Shown here: positions 7,236-17,439 of the stretch, one piece after another
Layout of the letters: every line of letters starts with the position of its first letter
How positions within the stretch are numbered: the first letter of the stretch is position 1
Assembly (NCBI RefSeq): GCF_000981585.1
Contig: NZ_LN831776.1
Span: forward strand, 697,001 to 761,000
Origin: Paenibacillus riograndensis SBR5
GTDB lineage: Bacteria > Bacillota > Bacilli > Paenibacillales > Paenibacillaceae
Length of the DNA: 64,000 nucleotides
Reading direction: 5' to 3'
Translations under genes and position numbers: made by a program
Notes under the pieces: generated by a model
What the model saw: the letters and a program-made list of their open reading frames with translations, nothing else
Told to the model about the DNA's origin: nothing
Databases searched by the model: none

Positions 7236-8633
7236 ATGGAATACCTGAAGATTTTTAGTATAAATACAGCTCTGCTTATTACTGTCGCTTACATGGCGAA
7301 TTTAATATACAAACATATGATTACGCATGCCCCAGAGCCTGTCAAACAGGTAAGCTGGGTTGTTTTATCCATTTTTGCCGGCTGGATCACTATATTTTTT
7401 GGATACAGGCTGGACGAGCATGTGATCTTCGATTTGAGATTTCTGCCGCTGATTATTTCCACCATCGCATTTCCCCAACCCTTCAGTCTTATCATCATCG
7501 GAGTCGGCATAGGTCTGAGCCGTCTGGTCTTCGGAATGAATGAGGCGGCGGTGGCAGGCGTGCTGAATTTATCGATTCTGGGATTCGTCTGTGCCGGGCT
7601 CAGCTTCTGGGTGCGCCGCACGCCGGCTACGATCATGGTCAAGGGCCTCATTGTAATTATGGCTGTGAATCTGATGAATGCGGTGAATATCACTGTTTTT
7701 GGAGTCATTCCCGACCAGGAGTACATAACGAAGATCTTGCCTGTAACGCTGCCTGCGGGGCTTGTGCTCAGCATGCTGTTTGCCGTGATTATCCGTGACT
7801 TTCAGCTTGATCTGCAGCGCACTGTCCAGGTGGTAAGGGCGAATGAGCTGCTGTCTGCACAAGCCGAGGAGCTGCATAAGAATAAGATTGTACTAGAGGA
7901 GCGGGCGAAGCAGCTGATGATGGCCTCCCAGTTCAAATCGGAGTTTCTGGCAAATATGTCGCATGAGCTTAGAACTCCGCTGAACAGCATTATCAATTTG
8001 TCACAGATTATTGAAGACAATGATGAGGGGCTCAGCAGGGAGGAAATCACTGAATATGGTGCAATTATCCACCGTTCAGGCGGTGATCTGCTATCGCTTA
8101 TTAATGATATTCTTGATCTGTCCAAGGTAGAAGCGGGCAAGCTGGATGTTGTTCACGAGGAACTCAATGTCAGTGAGATTCCGGAAATGCTGGCGCTTCA
8201 GTTCACGGTGGCAGCCAAACAGAAAGGGCTGGATTTCAACATTACGCTGAGTGAGGATGTGCCGCATGTCATTTACTCCGATCCCCAGCGGGTACAGCAG
8301 ATTCTCCGCAATCTGCTCTCCAATGCCTTGAAGTTTACTGTGGACGGTTTTGTATCGCTGAATATCCGGGTGGTGGAAAAGCCGGAGGGGCCGGCGCAGA
8401 GGCGCTGGGTGGTCTTTGATGTGCAGGACAGTGGTATTGGCATTGCTGCCGACAAGCATACGGTAATCTTTGAGGCTTTTCAGCAGGCGGACAGCACCAT
8501 CAGCCGGAAATATGGAGGAACGGGACTCGGGCTGTCCATCAGCAGTGATCTGGCCAAGCTCCTGGGCGGTTACATTACAGTGTCCAGCAAGGAGGGGCAG
8601 GGGAGCCTCTTTTCCCTGTATTTGCCGTTGTAA
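7236..8633 (+). CDS. Membrane sensor histidine kinase with a 5TMR-LytS-type sensor domain
   Basis: 465 residues. Residues 1-190 contain about six membrane spans resembling the 5TM receptor domain of LytS-type kinases. A short coiled region (about 195-230) leads to the HisKA dimerisation domain with FLANMSHELRTPLN and phospho-acceptor His243, then an ATPase domain with the N box (NLLSNALKF), G1 box (DSGIGI) and G2 box (GGTGLGLSI). All catalytic boxes are intact. There is no response regulator gene beside it and no receiver domain, so it is an orphan kinase; partner and signal are unknown. GAAGGAG lies 7 bases before the ATG. Confidence 0.9.
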   Translation: MEYLKIFSINTALLITVAYMANLIYKHMITHAPEPVKQVSWVVLSIFAGWITIFFGYRLDEHVIFDLRFLPLIISTIAFPQPFSLIIIGVGIGLSRLVFGMNEAAVAGVLNLSILGFVCAGLSFWVRRTPATIMVKGLIVIMAVNLMNAVNITVFGVIPDQEYITKILPVTLPAGLVLSMLFAVIIRDFQLDLQRTVQVVRANELLSAQAEELHKNKIVLEERAKQLMMASQFKSEFLANMSHELRTPLNSIINLSQIIEDNDEGLSREEITEYGAIIHRSGGDLLSLINDILDLSKVEAGKLDVVHEELNVSEIPEMLALQFTVAAKQKGLDFNITLSEDVPHVIYSDPQRVQQILRNLLSNALKFTVDGFVSLNIRVVEKPEGPAQRRWVVFDVQDSGIGIAADKHTVIFEAFQQADSTISRKYGGTGLGLSISSDLAKLLGGYITVSSKEGQGSLFSLYLPL

Positions 8634-8753
8634 GTCAATGAAACCTGGGGGTGCGCAGAAATCCAACTTAATTTGTGATTTTGGCTTATTGACAGGAACT
8701 TGGTGCGGAGTAGAATGAAGCAAAAGCCGCATCGAAGGAGTGTTATCACCCCC

Positions 8754-10025
8754 ATGAACATCATGAGAAACAGACTTGGCGGCGCCCGCCCGAAGGGTCT
8801 CCGCAAAGCCTCGGTACATCGCAAGAATCTGCAGATCGCTACGTTTGAGGGGATTCCGTCAACGATATTCCAGGTGCTGCTCCAAGGGCAGTTCCTGACA
8901 GGCTTTCTGTTATATTTAGGAGCCAGCTCCAGTCAGATTGGTTTTGTAATAGCGCTTACTACTTTGGTTAATGTAGCGCAGATTGGTGTGGCTTTTCTGA
9001 TTCAAAAGCTCCCAAGCCGCAAATGGGCCATGGTGACGTTCATCGGCCTGCACAGGGTGCTGTGGAGTTCAACCGGACTGGTACCGTTTATTTTTCCAAA
9101 AGAGCATTGGGTTACTGCATTTATCGTTCTGTATACGATTGCATTTATTGCGAATACGGCGGGTGGCGTACTGTGGAGCTCGGTGATCAGCGATCTGGTT
9201 CCTGCGCGGGTACGGGGCCGCTATTTTGGAATCCGCAATACCTTTCTGAATGCCCTGGGAAGCCTCGTGATGTATGGGGGCGGTTTAGTGCTTGACCGCT
9301 ATCCCGGGGGGCACGGGTTTCTGATTCTATATATTGTGGTCTGGATTTTTTCCATATCCAATGTCATCGTGTTTTTCTTCTATCCGGACGTGCCGTTTGA
9401 GAAATCGGAAGAGAAGGATTTTCTGCCGATGCTGAAGAAACCGCTTCATGATACGCTGTTTATGAAATCGACGCTGTTTCTGTCCGCATGGCTGCTGCTG
9501 CAGAATCTGACGGTGCCGCTCTATTCCTATGTCATGCTGCAGCTGCTGCACATTAATTATGAGACATTGTCCCTGCTGAACGTATCGCAGACGATTTTTA
9601 TGATGGCAAGCTTCTATGTATGGGGCAACCTAAACGCCAAATACAGCAATAAGCGGCTGCTGCTCTGGACACTGCCGATTATCGCGGTATCCTCCCTGCT
9701 CTGGGGATTGCTGTCCGTACTGCCCATGCTGCTGGTGCTGTTTGCCGCGCATATTGTGTTCGGCGTGGGAGTGGGGGGCTTTAACCAGTTGGCGTTCAAC
9801 TTTATCATTGGCGATACGCCGAAGAAGGAACGTCCGATGTACATGGCGATGTATGCGGCACTGACAGGGCTTGCTGCGTTTTTTGGACCGCTGATCGGCG
9901 GGAAGATCTATGAATGGATACATGAATGGCCGAACTGGACACAGGTATACGGGATGCAGCTTATCGTAGGGGCGCTGATGCTGGCTCTTGCACTGCTGCT
10001 GGGCCGGCGCATTCTGAAGGACTAA
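8754..10025 (+). CDS. Major facilitator superfamily transporter
   Basis: About 423 residues and 11-12 hydrophobic spans. Features typical of MFS carriers: a basic cytoplasmic loop between spans 2 and 3 (QKLPSRKW) and VPARVRGRYFGIRN after span 5. Substrate not predictable; the architecture resembles uncharacterised Bacillota MFS proteins. The ATG at 8754 is chosen because GAAGGAG lies 13 bases upstream, longer than ideal; an in-frame ATG at 8715 would lengthen the N-terminus with basic residues. The next gene begins 50 bases downstream on the same strand. Confidence 0.85.
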   Translation: MNIMRNRLGGARPKGLRKASVHRKNLQIATFEGIPSTIFQVLLQGQFLTGFLLYLGASSSQIGFVIALTTLVNVAQIGVAFLIQKLPSRKWAMVTFIGLHRVLWSSTGLVPFIFPKEHWVTAFIVLYTIAFIANTAGGVLWSSVISDLVPARVRGRYFGIRNTFLNALGSLVMYGGGLVLDRYPGGHGFLILYIVVWIFSISNVIVFFFYPDVPFEKSEEKDFLPMLKKPLHDTLFMKSTLFLSAWLLLQNLTVPLYSYVMLQLLHINYETLSLLNVSQTIFMMASFYVWGNLNAKYSNKRLLLWTLPIIAVSSLLWGLLSVLPMLLVLFAAHIVFGVGVGGFNQLAFNFIIGDTPKKERPMYMAMYAALTGLAAFFGPLIGGKIYEWIHEWPNWTQVYGMQLIVGALMLALALLLGRRILKD

Positions 10026-10075
10026 TATAGAGGAAGGTCAGACCTTTCTCTAACTTCGGGAAGGGAGACCGTTCA

Positions 10076-10738
10076 ATGACAAGAATTGCGGTAGTACTGG
10101 GGGCCACGGGTCTTGTAGGCAGTGCGCTTACGGAGGATCTGCTGAATGGGGAGTGGGCGGAGGTGCGCGTGCTGGTACGCCGCCCGATGAAGCTCCGGCA
10201 TCCCGGACTGAAGCAGGTGATCATCGATTGGGAGCGGCTGGCGGAATATAAGGAACAGTTTGCCGGGGCTTCTGCTGTCTTCTGCTGCCTGGGCACAACC
10301 ATCAAAAAAGCCGGTTCGCAGGAAAAATTCGAGCGTGTGGATCTGGAATATCCGCTTGCTGCCGCCGCACTGGCCAAAACATGCGGGGTGAAGCAGTTTT
10401 TGGCGGTGTCGTCGATGGGGGCAAACGTCAGGTCGCGGGCTTTTTATTCCCGTACCAAAGGTAAATTAGAGAACGGGCTCGGTGCCATCGGTTTTCAGGG
10501 ATTGCATCTGTTCCGCCCCTCGCTGCTGCTCGGAGATCGTGAGGAATCCCGCCCCGGCGAACGGGTGGCTGCCATAGTTATGAAGGCGCTGGACTTTGCG
10601 ATGGTCGGCAAGGCAGCCAAGTACCGGGCGGTTCCGGCTGCCAAGGTTGCCAGGGCGATGATGAATATCGCCCTGGCAGATACCGGGGGCGTGCATATCT
10701 ACACCAATGAAGTGATTCATGTGATTGGAAAAAGTTGA
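10076..10738 (+). CDS. NAD(P)-binding, atypical SDR-type protein
   Basis: 220 residues with an N-terminal Rossmann motif GATGLVG (residues 9-15), LVRRP after strand 2, and VSSMGA after strand 4, as in NAD(P)H-binding nucleoside-diphosphate-sugar-epimerase-like and HTATIP2/Fmp52-type proteins. A YSRTKGK segment follows, the usual Tyr-x-x-x-Lys dyad position. Reaction unknown. GGGAGA lies 7 bases before the ATG. It sits between an MFS carrier and RidA. Confidence 0.85.
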   Translation: MTRIAVVLGATGLVGSALTEDLLNGEWAEVRVLVRRPMKLRHPGLKQVIIDWERLAEYKEQFAGASAVFCCLGTTIKKAGSQEKFERVDLEYPLAAAALAKTCGVKQFLAVSSMGANVRSRAFYSRTKGKLENGLGAIGFQGLHLFRPSLLLGDREESRPGERVAAIVMKALDFAMVGKAAKYRAVPAAKVARAMMNIALADTGGVHIYTNEVIHVIGKS

Positions 10739-10839
10739 AGTCAGGAGTTTGCAATGAGCTTGGTGTAGGACGTACAATGGGACATAAATCATATGTGCAT
10801 AGCGGATTCATAGTCTTGTACAGCAAACAGGAGGAGAAC

Positions 10840-11220
10840 ATGAGTAAAAAACAGGTAGCAACTGAAAAGGCCCCTGGCGCCATCGGCCCATACAGCCAGG
10901 CGGTCATTGCCGGGAACTGGGTATACACTTCAGGCCAGCTGGGGCTGAACCCGGAAACGGGAACCTTGGCAGAAGGTGTAGTGGAGCAGGCCCGTCAATC
11001 GCTCAGCAATGTTAAGGCGATTCTCGAAGAAGCTGGCGCATCCCTCGAACATGTTGTGAAGACAACGGTATACCTTAAGGATATGAATGATTTTGCAGCA
11101 GTCAACGAGGTGTACAGCAGCTTCTTCACTGAGCCCTACCCGGCCCGCAGTGCTGTTGAGGTAGCGCGTCTGCCGAAGGACGGGCTTGTGGAAATTGAAG
11201 CGGTAGCCCGCAAGAAATAA
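10840..11220 (+). CDS. ridA: RidA family 2-iminobutanoate/2-iminopropanoate deaminase
   Basis: 126 residues, the usual length. RidA hydrolyses reactive imines/enamines released by PLP enzymes, protecting other PLP enzymes. Diagnostic text: [12 protein letters not shown] near residue 13, TSGQLGL near 33, and [19 protein letters not shown] with the conserved arginine near residue 104 and glutamate near 119. The ATG at 10840 follows CAGGAGGAG; frames upstream are open but lack a site. It ends at a strong terminator. Confidence 0.95.
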   Translation: MSKKQVATEKAPGAIGPYSQAVIAGNWVYTSGQLGLNPETGTLAEGVVEQARQSLSNVKAILEEAGASLEHVVKTTVYLKDMNDFAAVNEVYSSFFTEPYPARSAVEVARLPKDGLVEIEAVARKK

Positions 11221-11240
11221 TTCTCCGAAGATTGAAGTAT

Positions 11241-11284
11241 CCCTGAGCGCTTCTGTAGGATAGAAGCGCTCAGGGATTTTTTTT
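11241..11284 (+). terminator. Rho-independent terminator after ridA
   Basis: CCCTGAGCGCTTCT pairs perfectly with AGAAGCGCTCAGGG over a 7-base loop and is followed by ATTTTTTTT. Confidence 0.95.
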
Positions 11285-11287
11285 GAA

Positions 11288-11440
11288 GATATATATAGGA
11301 TGATCTTAGAAAATTCATAAAAGGGGGAAGTGCGGAGGGGAAGTTTGGATACTTACAGAGCGGTAGCGTCCGCCTGAAAGCTTTCCGTAGGAAAGCTCGC
11401 TTCGGAAGAAATTTCATCGGTGCTGTTCCCGCCAAAAAAA
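11288..11440. repeat. Decayed copy of a MITE-like repeat
   Basis: The left part (TATATAGGATGATCTTAG ... GGAGGGGAAGTTTGGA ... GCGTCCGCCT) aligns base by base with the element at 52367-52584. The right terminal repeat is not recognisable here, so it looks like a degenerate or truncated copy. It fills the gap between ridA and the GH31 gene. Confidence 0.5.
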
Positions 11441-11534
11441 TGACCTGCAGTCATGAAGTTAGCGGATAGCAGTCCGGTCTTGCAGGGTAATATGTATGTA
11501 ACAATCCGCAACAGCCGAAGGGGGAAAGCAAACG

Positions 11535-14012
11535 ATGGAGAGCAGTGAAGCGATTCGTCCGGAGAAAATGGGCCCACTGGTTATGAAAGAAACCTGGAAT
11601 ACACCAGGAAGCTTCGTATCCTGGGAACGCTCCGAGAATATTTACATTGTCCGGGGAGAGTGCGGAGGCATAGTTTTTGTATTTTTAAATGACGAAATGT
11701 TCCGGATGAAGGTGTTCCGGGACAAGGTGCCGGATCTGACTACGACCGCTGCGGTGCTCGCTGAGAGCTGTGTCCCTCATTTGTTCCCTGTGGAGGAGAA
11801 TGACGGTCAGCTGATCTTTACCACCAGTGCCATCCGGCTGATCATCGAGAAGCCCTCTCTTCTTCTGCGTGTGGAGAACATGGACGGGAAGGTCATCATG
11901 CAGCAGAATCTGACGAGCTGGAATCCGCGCGGGGCGAGCCATGCCGAATATGATATGCAGCCGGATTCGCACTTTTATGGACTGGGTGAAAAAGCAAGCT
12001 TCCTCGACAAACGCGGGGAGCGCTACACCAACTGGAATACCGATGTATTTGCCCCGCATCTGCCGGAAATTGAAGCCCTTTATGAGTCTATTCCGCTACT
12101 GATCCATGTGCACGGCACACTCGCCTACGGCTTATTCCTGGACAATCCGGGCCGGAGTGATTTTGATATGCGCTCCCACGGGGTAGCGTTTACCATCGGC
12201 TGCTCTACCGGGGCTTATGATATTTATTTTATCAACGGGCCTGAAATGAAGGATGTGGTCACAAGATACACCTCCCTCACCGGACGGATTGCGCTGCCGC
12301 CTAAATGGGCTATTGGCTATCACCAGTCCCGATACAGTTACATGAACCAGCAGGAGGTGCTTCAGCTCGCCCGGACCTTCCGTGAAAAGAATATCCCGTG
12401 TGATGTCATTTATCTGGATATCCACTATATGGATGAATATCGCGTGTTCACCTTTGATCCGGTTCATTTCCCCGAGCCTGGCAAGATGATTGACGAGCTG
12501 CGCGGGCTGGGGGTGCGGATTATTCCGATTGTAGACCCTGGTGTCAAAAAAGACCCCAATTATGAAGTGTATAAACAAGGGGTGCTGGAAAAACATTTTT
12601 GCCGGCGTCTGGAAGGGGATATCTTCTTCGGGGAGGTCTGGCCGGGAATCAGCGCGTTCCCCGATTTCAGCGATGTCCGGACTGCCGAATGGTGGGGCGA
12701 TCTGCACAAATACTATACAGATCTTGGCATTCAAGGCATCTGGAATGATATGAACGAGCCGGCGGTGTTCAATGAGTCGAAGACCATGGATCTCGATGTG
12801 ATGCATTTCAACAACGGCCGTCCGGTTACGCATGAGGAATACCACAATCTGTATGGGATGATGATGTCCAAGGCTACATATGAAGGGCTGGCGGAGCATA
12901 TGGGCAGCGAGCGGCCTTTTGTGCTGACACGTGCCGGGTATGCGGGGATTCAGCGGTATGCCGCCGTGTGGACCGGGGATAACCGCAGCTTTTGGGAGCA
13001 CATGGCGATGGCAATGCCCATGGTGCTCAATATGGGGCTGTCGGGTCTCGCGTTCTCGGGACCGGATATCGGCGGATTCGCCCATCATACCTCTGCCCAG
13101 CTGCTGGTGCGCTGGACACAGATGGGCGTCTTTTTCCCGTATTGCCGCAACCACTCCTCCATCGGGACGCTGCGCCAGGAGCCTTGGTCATTCGGTGAAG
13201 AGGTGGAGGGAATTCTGCGGGAGTTCATTGGGCTGCGCTACCGCTGGATGCCGCATCTGTATAATCTTTTCCATGAGGCTGAGATGACCGGGCTGCCCGT
13301 GATCCGTCCGCTGATCCTGGAATATCCGCGCGATCCGCATGTTACGAATCTATGTGACCAGTTCCTGCTGGGGGATAACGTGCTGATTGCTCCCGTGTAC
13401 CGGCCGGATACGGACCATCGTTCCGTCTATCTGCCGGAGGGGCAGTGGATCAGCTATTGGGATGGCGAGGTTCACACGGGCGGACGCCACATTCTGGCCG
13501 CTGCCCCGCTGCGCATTATGCCGATGTACATCAAGGCGGGAACCTTTGTTGCGGAAGGTCCGCTGAAGCAGTATGCGCTGGAGGATACGCCGGAGACGGT
13601 GACTTTTCACCTGTATGGTGCGGAGGCGGAAAGCGGCTTTTATGCTGCTTGTACTCTTTATGAGGACGACGGGCATAGCTTCAGCTACAAAAAAGGGCAC
13701 TATTCCGAGCTCAGTGTACATGCGGCCGGTGAAGAGGGGGAATTGCGTCTAAGCTGGACCTATACGGTCCGCGAATATGCTCCGCGCAGGGAAATGCTGC
13801 GTTTTGCGCTCTGCTATCCTAAATTCTCTGCAGCTTCTGTGGACGGGCTCACCGAAATCAGTCTGGAGCAGCTGGAAGAGGGCCGGACTGGCTGGGCCCG
13901 CAATGGTAAAAACGGTGCGCTCATTATTCAGGTGAATGACGAGCCTCACGGCGGGGAGCTGCGTATTGTGGCAGCGAAGGCGAAAAAGAATTTAATTGTA
14001 GGGGACAAATGA
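11535..14012 (+). CDS. Glycoside hydrolase family 31 alpha-glucosidase
   Basis: 825 residues. Order: N-terminal beta-sandwich (about 1-250, with YGLGEKASFLDKRG near 150), a TIM barrel starting near PPKWAIGYHQSRYSY, and C-terminal beta domains. The catalytic nucleophile is Asp405 in GIWNDMNEP; the acid/base is the Asp in WTGDNRSFW near residue 479. Family members cleave terminal alpha-1,4 or 1,6 glucosyl bonds or act as transglycosidases. No signal peptide, so cytoplasmic, acting on imported oligosaccharides. It stands alone, without a transporter neighbour. GGGGG lies upstream of the ATG. Confidence 0.93.
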   Translation: MESSEAIRPEKMGPLVMKETWNTPGSFVSWERSENIYIVRGECGGIVFVFLNDEMFRMKVFRDKVPDLTTTAAVLAESCVPHLFPVEENDGQLIFTTSAIRLIIEKPSLLLRVENMDGKVIMQQNLTSWNPRGASHAEYDMQPDSHFYGLGEKASFLDKRGERYTNWNTDVFAPHLPEIEALYESIPLLIHVHGTLAYGLFLDNPGRSDFDMRSHGVAFTIGCSTGAYDIYFINGPEMKDVVTRYTSLTGRIALPPKWAIGYHQSRYSYMNQQEVLQLARTFREKNIPCDVIYLDIHYMDEYRVFTFDPVHFPEPGKMIDELRGLGVRIIPIVDPGVKKDPNYEVYKQGVLEKHFCRRLEGDIFFGEVWPGISAFPDFSDVRTAEWWGDLHKYYTDLGIQGIWNDMNEPAVFNESKTMDLDVMHFNNGRPVTHEEYHNLYGMMMSKATYEGLAEHMGSERPFVLTRAGYAGIQRYAAVWTGDNRSFWEHMAMAMPMVLNMGLSGLAFSGPDIGGFAHHTSAQLLVRWTQMGVFFPYCRNHSSIGTLRQEPWSFGEEVEGILREFIGLRYRWMPHLYNLFHEAEMTGLPVIRPLILEYPRDPHVTNLCDQFLLGDNVLIAPVYRPDTDHRSVYLPEGQWISYWDGEVHTGGRHILAAAPLRIMPMYIKAGTFVAEGPLKQYALEDTPETVTFHLYGAEAESGFYAACTLYEDDGHSFSYKKGHYSELSVHAAGEEGELRLSWTYTVREYAPRREMLRFALCYPKFSAASVDGLTEISLEQLEEGRTGWARNGKNGALIIQVNDEPHGGELRIVAAKAKKNLIVGDK

Positions 14013-14060
14013 TTGGGGAGACTCGCTTACTCACTTATGAAAGGATGAAGTTAAGGCAAT

Positions 14061-14091
14061 GGCCACCTTGAGGGGTGGTCTTTGTTATTTT
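14061..14091 (+). terminator. Probable terminator after the GH31 gene
   Basis: GGCCACC pairs with GGTGGTC over a short loop and is followed by TTTGTTATTTT. The rest of 14013-14317 is unremarkable apart from A- and T-rich stretches. Confidence 0.75.
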
Positions 14092-14317
14092 GACTAAAAA
14101 GCAGATAAATCTGCAGAAAAAAATGCAGAAGGGTTTTTAAATATGGCTCTTTTCGTATAAGATGAAGGGATGAAGAAAAAAAATATGGCAATCCAGAAGG
14201 GTCCGTTCAGACTCACCGGAATGCCTGTAACTATATTTCTTGCGGAGAAGGATGCAGTCCCCCTGATGGAGGCGGGCCGGCTCTTTCTGCTTGCTCAAAA
14301 AAGAATGGAGATCACCA

Positions 14318-17300
14318 ATGATTAAGCATCTGTATGCAATATGGTTAGGGGACGTATTCTTCTGTTTCTCCGGCGAAACTTCAGAGCCTAAGGTGGACGC
14401 ATGGACGCGTGTGGTCAAGCGCCTGGAGCTCCGGAGCGGCTGGCGTCCTTTTGCGGGTGCTGCGCTGCGGCTTGCGGAAGTGAAATATCCGGTTGCTGCT
14501 CCTGCAGAAGGGAGGACAACGAGACGCGGCCTGCCGGGGCGTACGCTTGAGGGGCTGGCCCTGGCGCCCAAAGACGCTTTTGAGCTGCTGCTCGGCTGGG
14601 ACGAGCAGCTGTGCCGCAGCCAGGGGCTGGAGCCGGGCGGGGAGCTGCGGTATTGGGCTGCCGCCGCCCGCTTCGCGCTGGAGCTTATGGGTACAGGCGG
14701 CATTGTACCCGGGGCGCTGCCGCCGCGCCTGCTGGGCTCGCGCCGCCGGGGAGGGGAGCAGGCAGCTTCTGCTGCCTGGTCACCGGCCTTCCGCAAGGAA
14801 GCAGACAGGGAGCTGTTCCTGCAGATGGCTGCATCCATGCCGGTGCTGGCGCTAGGGACGCATGTGGCTGAGGAAAGCGATCTGTCCTCCCGCGAGGATG
14901 CCGGTGCCTATGTGCTTTACTCCTTTCTGCAAGCGGTGATGACCGCGGAGGTTAAACGGGTGGTTGCGGAGAATGAAGGAAAGCTTGTGCCTTACAAAGC
15001 GAATTACCGCCGCGGCTACTCCCCGCTCACGGAGCTGTGGTGGAACAGCCTGCTTACGGGCAGCCGTGATATTCCCGTACAAGGGACCCCGGCTGAAGTG
15101 GCGGAGCTTCTTGCTGCAGTGAACGCAACCGCCGGCAGCGAAGTACCGCATGCGGAGACTGAAGAGGCACGCAGCGGACAGCTCAGCCTTGGCCTGCGTC
15201 TGGAGCCGCCTGCAGATGAGAGTGAAGAATGGCGCTTGTCCTTCTGGGTAGAGAGCCGTGAAGAGGGTGAATTCTGGCTCCCGGCTGCGGCCATCTGGGG
15301 CAGCCGGGAACGCGAATTCACCCTCTGGGGCAAGCGGTACCGCAACATCCAGCAGCAGCTGCTGTCTGCGCTGGGCCGGGCAGCCAAGCTGTCCCCGGAT
15401 ATTCAGCGGGCGCTGGCCATGCCGGCCCCCGATGGCGTGGAACTTGCAGCGGAACAGCTATACCTGTTCCTGAAGGAAAGTGTGCAGCCGCTGCGTGAGC
15501 GGGGAATCACCGTGCAGATGCCTTCCCGCTGGAGCCGCGAAGGCCGGCGGCGGATCGGCATGAAGATGAAGATGCAGCCGCCGGCAGGCGGGATCGACGG
15601 GCCTGCCCAGGCTGCACTGGGCATGGAGCAGCTGATTTCCTTCCGGATTGAGGCTTCGCTTGGCGATTCGGATATCACTGAGGATGAACTGAACGCATTG
15701 GTGGAGGCGGGCGTGCCTTATGTACGGTTCCGGGGGGAATGGATTGAGATCGACCCGAAAGAAGTCCGCCAGGTGCTAAGATATATGAAGCGTAATGAAA
15801 GCGGGGAAATGTCGGCAGCCGAATGGATGCGTCTGGAGGCCGAGGATGGCAATGAACGTCTGTGGAAAGGTATGTCGGTCACCGGGATGGAGACCTCCGG
15901 TCTGCTGGCTTCGCTTATGCAGGGCGACATGCTGCGGCATCTGCCGGTGCGTGCCGTGCCGCCGGATCTGCACGGCACGCTGAGACCGTATCAGGAACGC
16001 GGGTTTCAGTGGCTGGCTTCGCTGAGCGGTCTGGGTTTCGGCGTCTGTCTGGCCGATGATATGGGGCTGGGGAAAACCGTGCAGGTGATTACCTGTCTGC
16101 TGGATCGCGCCCTGACGGCACCGCCGGAAGAACAGCGTGAGCCTGTGCTGATTCTCTGTCCGACCTCGCTGCTGGGGAACTGGCAGCGGGAATTGCAGCG
16201 CTTCGCGCCTTCCCTGCGGGTGCACATTCACCATGGGGGACGCCGGGTCCGGGGCGGGGGCTTCGCCCAGCTTGCGGCCAGTCACGAAATAGTCTTAACC
16301 ACTTATCATCTTGCCGGGAGAGACAGTGAGGATCTGGCGGGTGTGCGCTGGTCGACTGTTGTGCTGGATGAGGCGCAATACATCAAAAACCACCGGACCA
16401 AGCAAGCGCAGAGCGTAATGAAGCTGTCGGCGCCGCACCGGATTGCCATGACAGGGACGCCGGTTGAGAACAGGCTGGGCGAGCTGTGGTCCATCTTTCA
16501 TTTTCTGAATCCGGGTTACCTGGGCACATATCATTCGTTCCGCCAGCGTTATGTTTCCGGGGAAGGCGGGGACCGGCTGCGCGAGCTGCACCGCCTCGTA
16601 TCGCCTTTTCTGCTGCGGCGGCTGAAGAGTGATCCGGATATCTCCAAGGATCTGCCGGAGAAGCTGGAGCTGAAGCAGTATTGCACGCTCACAGAGACGC
16701 AGGCGGCGCTGTATCAGGGGGTAGTCAATGAGATGCTTGGGGTGATCGGAGAGCGCTCAGGGATGGCCCGACGGGGATTGGTGCTGTCTTCCCTGACCAA
16801 GCTGAAGCAGATCTGTGACCATCCGCAGCTTTTCCGCGGGGATGAAGGACGGGGACAGCGCAGCGAGGCTTCCGGCAAAATGGAAGTGATGTTCGAGGTC
16901 CTCGACAGTATTGCCGGGCTGGGGGAATCTGCCCTGATTTTTACCCAGTATGTGGCGATGGGGGAACTTCTGGTCAGCAGACTGGCCAGACGGTACGGCA
17001 AAGCCCCGCTCTTTTTGCACGGCGGAGTTCCCAAGCGGGAGCGTGATGAAATGGTTCATGCCTTTCAAGAGGGTGAAGGTCCGGCCTTTTTTGTGCTTTC
17101 GCTCAAAGCCGGAGGCGTGGGTCTTAACCTGACACGGGCTAACCATGTGCTGCATTATGACCGCTGGTGGAATCCGGCGGTGGAGAACCAGGCGACCGAC
17201 CGGGCTTTTCGGATCGGCCAGCACAAAAATGTGCAGGTGCATAAGCTGATCTGCCAGGGAACGCTGGAAGAACGGATCGATGAGCTGATTGAACGCAAAA

Positions 17301-17407
17301 AAAACCTCTCGGAGCAGGTCGTCGGCTCCGGCGAAAACTGGCTGACTGAAATGTCCAATCATGAACTGAAGGAACTGATTGAGCTGCAGGGACAGGACTG
17401 GATGTAG
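14318..17407 (+). CDS. SNF2 family DEAD-like helicase/ATPase
   Basis: About 1029 residues. The N-terminal half (to about 550) is the bacterial SNF2-associated region, rich in Ala/Gly/Arg. Helicase motif I is DDMGLGKT near residue 580, motif II is DEAQ near 685, MTGTPVENRLGELW follows, and the C-terminal lobe contains FLHGG, SLKAGGVGLNL and FRIGQ (motifs IV-VI), all intact. Family knowledge: double-stranded-DNA translocase, likely remodelling protein-DNA complexes in repair or transcription. Start ATG 14318 has GGAG 7 bases upstream. The next gene starts 32 bases downstream. Confidence 0.93.
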   Translation: MIKHLYAIWLGDVFFCFSGETSEPKVDAWTRVVKRLELRSGWRPFAGAALRLAEVKYPVAAPAEGRTTRRGLPGRTLEGLALAPKDAFELLLGWDEQLCRSQGLEPGGELRYWAAAARFALELMGTGGIVPGALPPRLLGSRRRGGEQAASAAWSPAFRKEADRELFLQMAASMPVLALGTHVAEESDLSSREDAGAYVLYSFLQAVMTAEVKRVVAENEGKLVPYKANYRRGYSPLTELWWNSLLTGSRDIPVQGTPAEVAELLAAVNATAGSEVPHAETEEARSGQLSLGLRLEPPADESEEWRLSFWVESREEGEFWLPAAAIWGSREREFTLWGKRYRNIQQQLLSALGRAAKLSPDIQRALAMPAPDGVELAAEQLYLFLKESVQPLRERGITVQMPSRWSREGRRRIGMKMKMQPPAGGIDGPAQAALGMEQLISFRIEASLGDSDITEDELNALVEAGVPYVRFRGEWIEIDPKEVRQVLRYMKRNESGEMSAAEWMRLEAEDGNERLWKGMSVTGMETSGLLASLMQGDMLRHLPVRAVPPDLHGTLRPYQERGFQWLASLSGLGFGVCLADDMGLGKTVQVITCLLDRALTAPPEEQREPVLILCPTSLLGNWQRELQRFAPSLRVHIHHGGRRVRGGGFAQLAASHEIVLTTYHLAGRDSEDLAGVRWSTVVLDEAQYIKNHRTKQAQSVMKLSAPHRIAMTGTPVENRLGELWSIFHFLNPGYLGTYHSFRQRYVSGEGGDRLRELHRLVSPFLLRRLKSDPDISKDLPEKLELKQYCTLTETQAALYQGVVNEMLGVIGERSGMARRGLVLSSLTKLKQICDHPQLFRGDEGRGQRSEASGKMEVMFEVLDSIAGLGESALIFTQYVAMGELLVSRLARRYGKAPLFLHGGVPKRERDEMVHAFQEGEGPAFFVLSLKAGGVGLNLTRANHVLHYDRWWNPAVENQATDRAFRIGQHKNVQVHKLICQGTLEERIDELIERKKNLSEQVVGSGENWLTEMSNHELKELIELQGQDWM

Positions 17408-17439
17408 CGGAAACGAAAATGGTGAAGGGGGAGTCCGCA